Positions 1 to 6,072 of a DNA stretch of 6,332 bases are shown here, one piece after another. Below the pieces are notes generated by a model. It was not told the DNA's origin. It saw only the letters and a list, made by a program, of their open reading frames with translations, and did no database searches. Origin of the DNA: Brumimicrobium sp965659845 (GTDB taxonomy: Bacteria > Bacteroidota > Bacteroidia > Flavobacteriales_D > Crocinitomicaceae); the NCBI GenBank assembly GCA_965659845.1, contig CBFHXS010000121.1, positions 1 through 6,332 on the forward strand. The letters run 5' to 3'. Both the position numbers and the translations under genes were made by a program. Numbering within the stretch: the stretch's first letter is position 1; every line of letters begins with the position of its first letter.

Positions 1-203
1 TCCAATAAACTTCTTCTCTTCCCTACTAGTAATTGAAGAGCTCTCTGTGTACCGTAATCTTTACGATTTTCTTTCAGGTGTCCCGTTAAATGACTAATTC
101 TGTATGTAAAAAGAGCGATTTGCCCTTCTGCTGAACCTGTGTCATTTTCTGATTTCCCATGTTTTTTGAAAATCTCTTTTTTCTTTTCTATTGATAAATA
201 CAT
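1..203 (-). CDS. rpsO: 30S ribosomal protein S15 (3' end outside window)
   Basis: This reading frame was found by translating the reverse strand; it is open to the window edge. It begins MYLSIEKKKEIF and gives 67 complete codons of a protein that is usually about 89 residues, so roughly the last 20 residues are missing. Diagnostic S15 features are the N-terminal helix, the segment GSAEGQIALFTYRISHLTGHL at residues 24-43 (written here with position 23-24 as T-G), and the conserved GTQRALQLLVGKRRSLL block at residues 51-67, which in the family contacts 16S rRNA. S15 binds the central domain of 16S rRNA early in 30S assembly. The ATG has no Shine-Dalgarno upstream, as is normal in this phylum. 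A TAnnTTTG promoter element lies about 50 nt upstream. In many Bacteroidota pnp follows rpsO; that region lies outside this window. Identification is secure. Confidence 0.96.
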   Translation of the reverse strand, partial: MYLSIEKKKEIFKKHGKSENDTGSAEGQIALFTYRISHLTGHLKENRKDYGTQRALQLLVGKRRSLL

Positions 204-232
204 GCCAATATTGTTTAAATGATTTTTATGTA

Positions 233-249
233 CGTGTTCGTGTAACACG
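233..249. repeat. Overlapping inverted/direct repeats at the 5' end of the rpsO transcript
   Basis: The plus strand reads CGTGT-T-CGTGT-A-ACACG. It holds two direct copies of CGTGT (233-237 and 239-243) and one inverted copy (245-249). The last two form a perfect odd palindrome CGTGT-A-ACACG. The outer two form a 6-bp RNA stem (CGTGTT 233-238 with AACACG 244-249) around a 5-nt loop. The element sits at the predicted transcription start of rpsO, so it could act as a DNA operator or as a 5'-terminal mRNA hairpin. The repeat is seen directly; the role is inferred. Confidence 0.45.
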
Positions 250-252
250 CCG

Positions 253-260
253 CAAAGATA
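253..260 (-). promoter_or_regulatory. rpsO promoter, -7 element TATCTTTG
   Basis: The reverse strand reads TATCTTTG, an exact match to the Bacteroidota housekeeping sigma -7 consensus TAnnTTTG. A weak -33 candidate (TGTG, positions 283-286) lies 22 nt upstream. Transcription would start a few bases downstream, near 248-250, giving rpsO a leader of about 45 nt. Confidence 0.65.
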
Positions 261-426
261 GGTTAATTATTTAGTTTGACATCACATATTTTACTTTTTT
301 ACCCTAAACACGTGAATATTAACACAGCTAGCTAATAATGTATTTCTGATAATAATTAATTCACATAAATACAATGCACGCATTACTTTACGTCTATTTT
401 TCATATATTTAAGAAAATTTTCAAGC

Positions 427-1650
427 GTGAAAAACATTATATCTACTACGTTAATCACCTTTGCGATGTTTTACAGTATCGCGGGTGGATTCCAAGTTAA
501 TCTTCAAGGTCAACGAAGTGCAGGGATGGGGCATACTGGAACTGGGCTTAGGCTGGGAGCAGCAAGCGGTTTTTTTAATCCAGGAGCACTCGCATTCGCA
601 AATACCGAAATCATGATAGGTATAAACCTGATCGCCTCTAATGTAGGCTACCGAGAAATGCAACCCGGCGTATATACAGCCAATAGCACAAGCGGAGTAG
701 GAACGCCTTTTAACGCGCACATGGCTTTCAGGTTTTCAGAAGAATCTCCTTTTGTAATTGGTTTTTCTTCTTACACTCCTTTCGGGAGTGGTATAAGTTA
801 TGACGATGAATGGAAAGGACAGTTTTTACTCCGAGAAATGGCATTGAGAACCATATTTTATCAAGGAACATTTGCTTATCAAGTCAATGAAAAATTAGGA
901 ATCGGTGTTGGATACGTTTTTGGTACTGGAGATTTCTCGTTAAGAAGAGGAGTGCCTGTTCAACAAGCTGACGGCTCTTATAGTGAAGCGAATTTAAGTG
1001 GATCAGGCAATGGGCATGGATTCAATGTAGGAATATTTTATGAAGTTTCTGATAACGTGAGCATGGGCCTTAGCTTTAGATCTGGCGTTAAAGTAGCGCT
1101 AGAAGGTGGAGAGGCTAAGTTCGATGTTCCTCCAGCCCTTAGCTCAAATTTCCCAACAACAAGCTTTAATACTGAAATAAACCTACCAAGTGTTACAAAT
1201 TTTGGAGTGTCAATAAAATTATCAGAAAAAACCACATTTAATTTCGACTTGAACTATATCACTTGGAGCAGCTATGATACTCTTGCTTTTGATTTTGAAG
1301 AGAATACCGAACAATTAGAAGACTCAAAGTCTCCAAGAGAATATAAGAATGTCGCGATCATTCGTGCTGGCATTGAACATACATTCACTGAACAATTCAT
1401 GTTAAGAGGAGGCGCATATTATGATTTCACTCCTGTTCAAAATGGTTACATGACACCCGAAACTCCGGATATGGATAAAATCGGCCTAACCATAGGGGCA
1501 TCATACGCTATAAAAAACTTCAATATTGACGCATCATTCATGTATATATATGGGTCAGAAAGAGCTGACACTAACCTTGAATCTGGATTTTCAGGAAGAT
1601 GGACCTCTCAGGCCTTTATTCCGGGAATCGCGTTATCTTATAAATTATAA
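427..1650 (+). CDS. OmpP1/FadL family outer membrane transporter
   Basis: A 407-residue protein predicted to form a FadL-type outer membrane beta-barrel that lets hydrophobic molecules, such as long-chain fatty acids, cross the outer membrane. Residues 1-19 look like a signal peptide (MKNIISTTLITF core, cleavage near SIAG). The mature N terminus GGFQVNLQGQRSAGMGHTG followed by FFNPGALAFA (N51-P52-G53) is the hallmark of this family, matching the hatch region and the NPA/NPG motif. The rest alternates polar and aromatic residues as expected of a 14-strand barrel and ends in a strand closing ALSYKL, with Leu rather than the usual terminal Phe. GTG is chosen as the start because it is the only one giving a complete signal peptide; the next in-frame ATG (codon 14) would cut through it. 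No Shine-Dalgarno is seen; a 10-bp palindrome GAAAATTTTC (413-422) sits just upstream. No convincing TAnnTTTG promoter is visible; TATTTCTG (341-348) and TATTTTTC (395-402) are one-mismatch candidates without a good -33 partner. The substrate cannot be read from the sequence. Confidence 0.9.
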   Translation: MKNIISTTLITFAMFYSIAGGFQVNLQGQRSAGMGHTGTGLRLGAASGFFNPGALAFANTEIMIGINLIASNVGYREMQPGVYTANSTSGVGTPFNAHMAFRFSEESPFVIGFSSYTPFGSGISYDDEWKGQFLLREMALRTIFYQGTFAYQVNEKLGIGVGYVFGTGDFSLRRGVPVQQADGSYSEANLSGSGNGHGFNVGIFYEVSDNVSMGLSFRSGVKVALEGGEAKFDVPPALSSNFPTTSFNTEINLPSVTNFGVSIKLSEKTTFNFDLNYITWSSYDTLAFDFEENTEQLEDSKSPREYKNVAIIRAGIEHTFTEQFMLRGGAYYDFTPVQNGYMTPETPDMDKIGLTIGASYAIKNFNIDASFMYIYGSERADTNLESGFSGRWTSQAFIPGIALSYKL

Positions 1651-1666
1651 ATAAACACAATTTACT

Positions 1667-2953
1667 ATGAAAAAAGTCTATCTATTTGCGTTAGCATCTA
1701 CGCTTTTGTTTTCTGCAAAAGCTCAAGATTGTTCAGGAGGTCGTTACGATCAAGAAATCTTCTCAAGTTTTGACTTGACCGCCGACATACAGTACGGATC
1801 AAATACTTCTTTTGACAACAGTGGTACGGAGAACTTAGAACTAGATGTCTATGAGCCTTCAGGTGATACTGAAACAAGCAGACCACTAATTATTTTTATT
1901 CACGGAGGAACTTTCATTGCAGGAAGTAAAGAAGGAGATGATGTTAAACCTTTAGCCGAAATGTATGCACGTAAAGGATATGTTACTTCTTCAATTAACT
2001 ACAGATTAGGTATGAACAACTTGTTCTTAGGACCTGACGAAAGTGATGCTTCAGAAGCTGTAATGAGAGCTACGCAAGATGCAAGAGCTGCAGTACGTTT
2101 TTTCAAGAAGTCTTTCGCCGAGGACAATAACCCTTACGGAATTGACACCAACCATATATATTTAGTTGGAAGCTCTGCAGGTGGTTTTACTGCCCTACAT
2201 CTTGCATACCTTGACAAAGAGTCTGAAATTCCGTCATTCATAAACATGAACGACCCTAGCCTTACTGGAGGATTAGAAGGAACTACTGGATCTCCAGGAT
2301 ATAGCAGTGACGTAAATGCAGTTATAAGTTTAGCAGGAGCTCTTGGCGATGTTGCATGGATGGAGTCTGCTAACGATGAGCCTGTATTGAGCATGCATGG
2401 AGATCAAGATGGAACTGTACCATTTGGAACAGATGTCATCTCAGTTGCTGTTTTCGATATCATGGAAGTTGACGGAAGTGAAACTGTGCATTCAAGAGCA
2501 CAAAGTTTAGGACTTAAGAATTGTTTTAAAGCACATTACGGAGCGGATCATGTTCCTCACGTAGGGAATGCAGCCTATACTGATACAGTAGATCTATATG
2601 CAACTCAGTTCTTATTGCATTTCGTATGTGGCGAAGCTGAATACTGTAAGTGCGGTACACCTGAAGACCCAGTTGCTTGTCATACTGCTGCAGATGCAAG
2701 TCTTACAGACCATACAAAAGAAGCAGCAATCACAATGTACCCTAATCCTGCATTTAACGAATTGAACATTCATGCGAGTGGTGAGATCATCGAAAGAATT
2801 CAAATCACCAACATCAATGGTCAGCAAGTACATGAACAGACTGTTTCTAGTAAAGATATCAATGTAGATATTAGCGCATTCAATGAAGGAATTTACTTTG
2901 TTAAAGTAAGTACTTCTGCAGGTATCAAAACCAATAAAATTATAGTTCGATAG
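1667..2953 (+). CDS. T9SS-exported alpha/beta hydrolase (carboxylesterase-like)
   Basis: A 428-residue secreted esterase/lipase-like enzyme. Residues 1-19 or 20 form a signal peptide (MKKVYLFALASTLLFSAKA, mature start QDCSGG). The alpha/beta hydrolase domain spans about 55-320. It has the oxyanion motif HGGTF at H79-G80-G81, the nucleophile elbow GSSAG at 168-172 with Ser170, a catalytic Asp candidate D248 in HGDQDGTVP, and a His candidate H295 (or H298) in GADHVPH. The HGG plus GxSAGG pattern is typical of the carboxylesterase/BD-FAE-like branch, which cleaves ester bonds of acyl or acetyl substrates. A Cys-rich linker follows (C321, C327, C329, C338; with C22 and C286 this makes six Cys). 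Residues about 354-428 are a type A T9SS C-terminal sorting domain (MYPNPAFNELNI, NINGQQV, FNEGIYFVKV, terminal KIIVR), so it is sent across the outer membrane and either released or anchored. It starts 16 nt after the FadL gene and shares its operon. The exact substrate is unknown. Confidence 0.9.
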   Translation: MKKVYLFALASTLLFSAKAQDCSGGRYDQEIFSSFDLTADIQYGSNTSFDNSGTENLELDVYEPSGDTETSRPLIIFIHGGTFIAGSKEGDDVKPLAEMYARKGYVTSSINYRLGMNNLFLGPDESDASEAVMRATQDARAAVRFFKKSFAEDNNPYGIDTNHIYLVGSSAGGFTALHLAYLDKESEIPSFINMNDPSLTGGLEGTTGSPGYSSDVNAVISLAGALGDVAWMESANDEPVLSMHGDQDGTVPFGTDVISVAVFDIMEVDGSETVHSRAQSLGLKNCFKAHYGADHVPHVGNAAYTDTVDLYATQFLLHFVCGEAEYCKCGTPEDPVACHTAADASLTDHTKEAAITMYPNPAFNELNIHASGEIIERIQITNINGQQVHEQTVSSKDINVDISAFNEGIYFVKVSTSAGIKTNKIIVR

Positions 2954-2977
2954 AAAAACATTTTCTAGACTTTAATT

Positions 2978-3010
2978 ATAAGCCGTCTTGTTTTCAAGGT
3001 GGCTTATTTT
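2978..3010 (+). terminator. Rho-independent terminator of the transporter/hydrolase operon
   Basis: A 13-bp stem pairs 2978-2990 (ATAAGCCGTCTTG) with 2995-3007 (CAAGGTGGCTTAT). It has two G-T wobbles in the middle and a TTTT loop, followed by TTTT. It lies 24 nt after the hydrolase stop codon. The T-tract overlaps the stop codon (3009-3011) of the convergent gene, so the hairpin is also the first thing past that gene's end. On the minus strand the stem is followed only by AATTAAAG, so termination in that direction should be weaker. Confidence 0.88.
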
Positions 3011-4586
3011 ATTTAATAAAAACGAACGTTTTAGGTTTAGATACCTCCTGAAAAACCAAATAGTATTTTCCTTTTGAAAGAATTGAGACATCAATCTTAT
3101 TATTTTTCTCCATGCTTTTTAAAATGACTTTACCCTGACTATTCAAAAGTGTAAACGTCGCTCCAATGAACTCCTCAGGGTAAATAATCCAATCGACAGC
3201 AGGATTTGGATAAAGTAATTGAGGATACTCTTCTTGAACAATAAGCTCTTCACCAGAGCTCAAAATAAATTCATCAAAAACAATCTTATTATAATAAATA
3301 TTTAGTGTTCCTGTTCTCGTATCTCCCCAAACCGCGTGAAGCGTATCTTGAACAAATTCAATACACTGGAAATCATTTCCGCTTCCTTCTAATACCGGTT
3401 CATGCTGAGCCGACTGACTTGAAATAGCGAAATTTGACGAGAAAGAACTAGAGTCTGCTCGTTTTACTGCACCCATAATTTCAGAATCATTTGAGTAACC
3501 CGACTGGTTCGAAATTCTTCGGTCCCTCCATGAAACAACGATATCTCCAACTTCATTAAAGCTCGCCCACACCATATCTTGCATGACACCGTTTCCTATA
3601 ACGTCATCATTAACTCTAATTGCACTCGTCCAGTTGACACCACCGTCATAACTTTCCACGGTAAATAAATCCATATCTCCATTATCCTCAGTAAAATAGA
3701 CGCTAAGCAAATGATTTTCATCGGAAGGATCCACTAAAAATTTACCTGCTTTTTTAGCCAATTGATTAGTTAAGCCACTTGTTGATTGAAAAGCCACACT
3801 GTGATCAATATCCACACCTTGAGAAGTACTTGTAGCTAATATAGCCTGTGCAAAAAAGCTCTGAGAAGTCTCATAACTCGGGTAAATGGCATAGAATATT
3901 CCAGTCGATGATACGCTTGGAGATGCCATAGGCTTGGTAATTACTGATCCTGCCAGAAAGTCTATAGTATCTAAAAACCTGGGAGTTTCAAAAGTAGATC
4001 CATTATCTGTACTAACCGACAAGTATGGATTGTATGGAGGGTCAACAATTGAACTTTGGTCTGCATTCATAGAAGTAACATAAATAGTGCCGTCACTTGA
4101 AGTTCCCGATCTATCAATAACCATCCAAGGACGATCTACACATAGCTTATCTGGACAATCACTTATACTTATCGCTTCAACAGGGCTTCCCCAGTTTATT
4201 CCTATATCGGTTGACTTTTTTACAACTACCTGACCATTTGTAAAGTTAGCATCATCGAAATCAATAAAACATAGGAAAACGTTTCCAGCATTATCGAATT
4301 GGATCGAAGGATCAGCTGACCTATTCCCTGCATTAACATGATCATGAATAAATTCATTGCCCCATGTTAATCCACCATTGATGCTGGACTTTGATTTAAT
4401 GACAATTTCCTGCCCTAAAGCAAAACCCATCCATGCTACAACAATCTCTTGAGAATTGTTGGGATTAACAGCTAAATAAGGTTCTCCATCAAAAGCTTGA
4501 CCTTGAGAAATATTTTCATCCTGAGAAAAGCTTAATGTTCCAAAGGATGTTAAAACGAGAAAAATGTATATCGATATTCTATTCAT
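3009..4586 (-). CDS. Secreted BNR/Asp-box beta-propeller protein with T9SS sorting domain
   Basis: A 525-residue secreted protein of the sialidase-like propeller superfamily. Residues 1-22 are a signal peptide (MNRISIYIFLVLTSFGTLSFSQ). Four Asp-box repeats (S-x-D/N-x-G-x-x-W/F) are visible: S68-N70-G72-W75 (Asp replaced by Asn), S125-D127-G129-W132, S192-D194-G196-F199 and S312-D314-G316-W319. Further propeller-type segments are EPYLAVNPNN (35-44), DRPWMVID (151-158), VSWRDRR (351-357) and AVWGDTRTG (418-426). Residues about 454-525 are a type A T9SS sorting domain (YPNPAVDW, LLNSQGKVI, LSKGKYYLVF, ending VFIK). Databases tend to label such proteins exo-alpha-sialidase, but no FRIP motif or clear Arg triad is seen, so sialidase activity should not be assumed; a binding or structural role is equally possible. 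Its ATG abuts the TAG stop of the upstream SGNH-like gene with no gap, implying translational coupling and joint expression. Confidence 0.85.
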   Translation of the reverse strand: MNRISIYIFLVLTSFGTLSFSQDENISQGQAFDGEPYLAVNPNNSQEIVVAWMGFALGQEIVIKSKSSINGGLTWGNEFIHDHVNAGNRSADPSIQFDNAGNVFLCFIDFDDANFTNGQVVVKKSTDIGINWGSPVEAISISDCPDKLCVDRPWMVIDRSGTSSDGTIYVTSMNADQSSIVDPPYNPYLSVSTDNGSTFETPRFLDTIDFLAGSVITKPMASPSVSSTGIFYAIYPSYETSQSFFAQAILATSTSQGVDIDHSVAFQSTSGLTNQLAKKAGKFLVDPSDENHLLSVYFTEDNGDMDLFTVESYDGGVNWTSAIRVNDDVIGNGVMQDMVWASFNEVGDIVVSWRDRRISNQSGYSNDSEIMGAVKRADSSSFSSNFAISSQSAQHEPVLEGSGNDFQCIEFVQDTLHAVWGDTRTGTLNIYYNKIVFDEFILSSGEELIVQEEYPQLLYPNPAVDWIIYPEEFIGATFTLLNSQGKVILKSMEKNNKIDVSILSKGKYYLVFQEVSKPKTFVFIK

Positions 4587-5933
4587 CTAATTTGCAGGGA
4601 ACACTACTCCATCGCAGTCAAAGCAATTCACATTTGGAATGTGAGTTCCATAGTGTCCATTTATAGCTTCAATCACTCCGTTTGAAAGTAACGCATTTCC
4701 CTTTTGGTTTGGATAAATACCGTCCAAACTTACGAATCCTCCTGTGACAAATTCAAAATCTACTCCAACTCCATCTGACATAACCCCCATATCCACAGAT
4801 TGATAATAGCTATGAGCATCAAAAAGAGCAAAATCATACTTTTCAGCTAGTTTTGACAAAGTCTTATTGTACGATTCTACCGTAGCATCCAACAATGCAA
4901 CCTCATCCAAAGACAGGAAATATTTATCCTTAAAGAACCTACCAAAAAGTCCATATAAAGAACATTTCATAGAATCTAAAGGAGAGGTTAACATAAGCAG
5001 TTCTCCACTTTTTAGATGTCTTATTCCTTGAGGAGCTTCAGCATCTTCACAAATAAAAGGATTATCACCTTCCTTAAATTCAATATGAGTTACATTAGAC
5101 GCAGTATAAAGGGAATTCAATTCACCCGCTTGAGTCTGATCTAGATTAGCACCATTCCATTGCACTAATTGGAAGTAAGGCAATTCTTTTACATCAGGAA
5201 TATTAAGCAAAACTCCTTTTGTACCATTAGCTGCCATTATAGACAATACAGAATCAAGTCGCTGTTCAAAAACTACTGGATCCGTTAGAGTTCCAGAAGT
5301 ACCTCCAGTCTGAGCGTAACTGCAAATTTCTTCCATACCGAACCAACCCAATAAAAAAGAAGGATTATAGTCGATTAACTCTCCTAACATTGTAGAAGTC
5401 CCTGGATTGCTAGCCATTCTATGATAAAAAGGAAAAGAGTTTCCATTCGAATATGAAACACTAAAGTCTGAATCCAGCATTCTATCTAATGTTGCGAAAG
5501 GAGCACATTGATATTGACCGTTAACATTTGAAGCACTATGTTCTAAATCTGAAAACACCGTAGTTTGATAAAGCGATTTGACAGGCCCGAGACTCTGAAC
5601 CCCTTCGCAATCCGTTCGCATATTCAAATTACTTTTTGTCTGAAATATCGATGTCCAAGGTTTAGGATTTATTCCAATACCATCAGCTGAAGCGATTACA
5701 GGAACTGTAAACGAACCACCTCCATAAGCTTCTATTCTATCAAAAATAAGTTTAGGCACTGAATTCTCCTGACCTTTAGGATAAAGAGCGCCATCCTGAT
5801 AACCAGACATCATCCTTCCTCCGATTGCGGCAGGTTTTGAAAAGTCTAGGTCTCCTAGCCTATCCAGGTCATCCTCTTTTTGACAAGAAAATAATATCGT
5901 TGAAATTAAAAGTGTAGCAGTGAATATTTTCAT
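4587..5933 (-). CDS. Surface lipoprotein of the SGNH/GDSL hydrolase family, catalytic residues apparently lost
   Basis: A 448-residue lipoprotein. The frame stays open 21 codons further upstream (to 5996), but ATG at 5933 is chosen: it starts a clean lipoprotein signal MKIFTATLLISTILFSC with lipidated Cys17, and a TAnnTTTG promoter element lies inside the longer version. Cys17 is followed by QKEDD, very like the Bacteroidota lipoprotein export signal, suggesting a surface position. The scaffold matches the Bacteroidota SGNH/GDSL lipoproteins often found beside FadL-type transporters: an AIGxxxxxGYxDGALY block (36-50), a LGWFG-SYAQTGG block (about 195-211) and GGFVSLDGIYPNQKGNALLSN (398-418). 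The usual catalytic positions are changed: the block I Ser (GNSL-type) is Arg40 in GGRMM, the block III Asn (GNND-type) is replaced in GMEE (199-202), and the block V His (DGxH) is Tyr407 in DGIY, while Asp404 remains. It is therefore probably a pseudoenzyme or binding protein. The C terminus carries CFDC (436-439). It leads an operon with the propeller gene. Confidence 0.82.
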   Translation of the reverse strand: MKIFTATLLISTILFSCQKEDDLDRLGDLDFSKPAAIGGRMMSGYQDGALYPKGQENSVPKLIFDRIEAYGGGSFTVPVIASADGIGINPKPWTSIFQTKSNLNMRTDCEGVQSLGPVKSLYQTTVFSDLEHSASNVNGQYQCAPFATLDRMLDSDFSVSYSNGNSFPFYHRMASNPGTSTMLGELIDYNPSFLLGWFGMEEICSYAQTGGTSGTLTDPVVFEQRLDSVLSIMAANGTKGVLLNIPDVKELPYFQLVQWNGANLDQTQAGELNSLYTASNVTHIEFKEGDNPFICEDAEAPQGIRHLKSGELLMLTSPLDSMKCSLYGLFGRFFKDKYFLSLDEVALLDATVESYNKTLSKLAEKYDFALFDAHSYYQSVDMGVMSDGVGVDFEFVTGGFVSLDGIYPNQKGNALLSNGVIEAINGHYGTHIPNVNCFDCDGVVFPAN

Positions 5934-5954
5934 TTTCAAAGTGTTGTTATAAAA

Positions 5955-5962
5955 CAAATATA
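5955..5962 (-). promoter_or_regulatory. Promoter -7 element TATATTTG of the SGNH-like lipoprotein operon
   Basis: The reverse strand reads TATATTTG, an exact match to TAnnTTTG, 21 nt upstream of the ATG at 5933. No good -33 TTG is seen at the expected distance. It implies a leader of about 15-20 nt and rules against the upstream in-frame ATG at 5996 as the real start. Confidence 0.55.
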
Positions 5963-6020
5963 CTGAATTCTTATTATTTATCTTTCCATTTATCACAATT
6001 CAAGAATGAAAAATCCGCTC

Positions 6021-6050
6021 TTGTATTATGATAAGGATTTATTAACTTTG
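6021..6050 (+). promoter_or_regulatory. ffh promoter, TTG-N19-TAACTTTG
   Basis: TTG at 6021-6023 and TAACTTTG at 6043-6050 are separated by 19 nt, which is the spacing and sequence of the Bacteroidota housekeeping sigma promoter (-33 TTG, -7 TAnnTTTG). The start codon of ffh follows 22 nt after the -7 box. The 139-nt gap between the two divergent genes thus holds both their promoters. Confidence 0.75.
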
Positions 6051-6072
6051 CATCTACAAAACACAGGTACAT

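Noticed and set aside
326..360. Short palindromes AGCTAGCT (326-333) and AATTAATT (353-360)
   Set aside because: Short, unrelated to each other and expected by chance in AT-rich intergenic DNA.
341..402. TATTTCTG (341-348) and TATTTTTC (395-402) as the FadL operon promoter
   Set aside because: Each differs from TAnnTTTG by one base and neither has a TTG about 19 nt upstream; in such AT-rich DNA these arise by chance, so no promoter is called.
451..720. Minus-strand reading frame of 89 codons inside the FadL gene
   Set aside because: It is antisense to a clear family member and shows no recognisable domain or signal; it is a shadow of the real gene. The same holds for the minus-strand frames at 1038-1235, 1698-1886, 2134-2394 and 2612-2833.
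5934..5996. In-frame upstream extension of the SGNH-like gene to an ATG at 5996
   Set aside because: It would put 21 polar residues before the lipoprotein signal peptide and would lie across a TAnnTTTG promoter element; ATG 5933 gives a standard lipoprotein signal.
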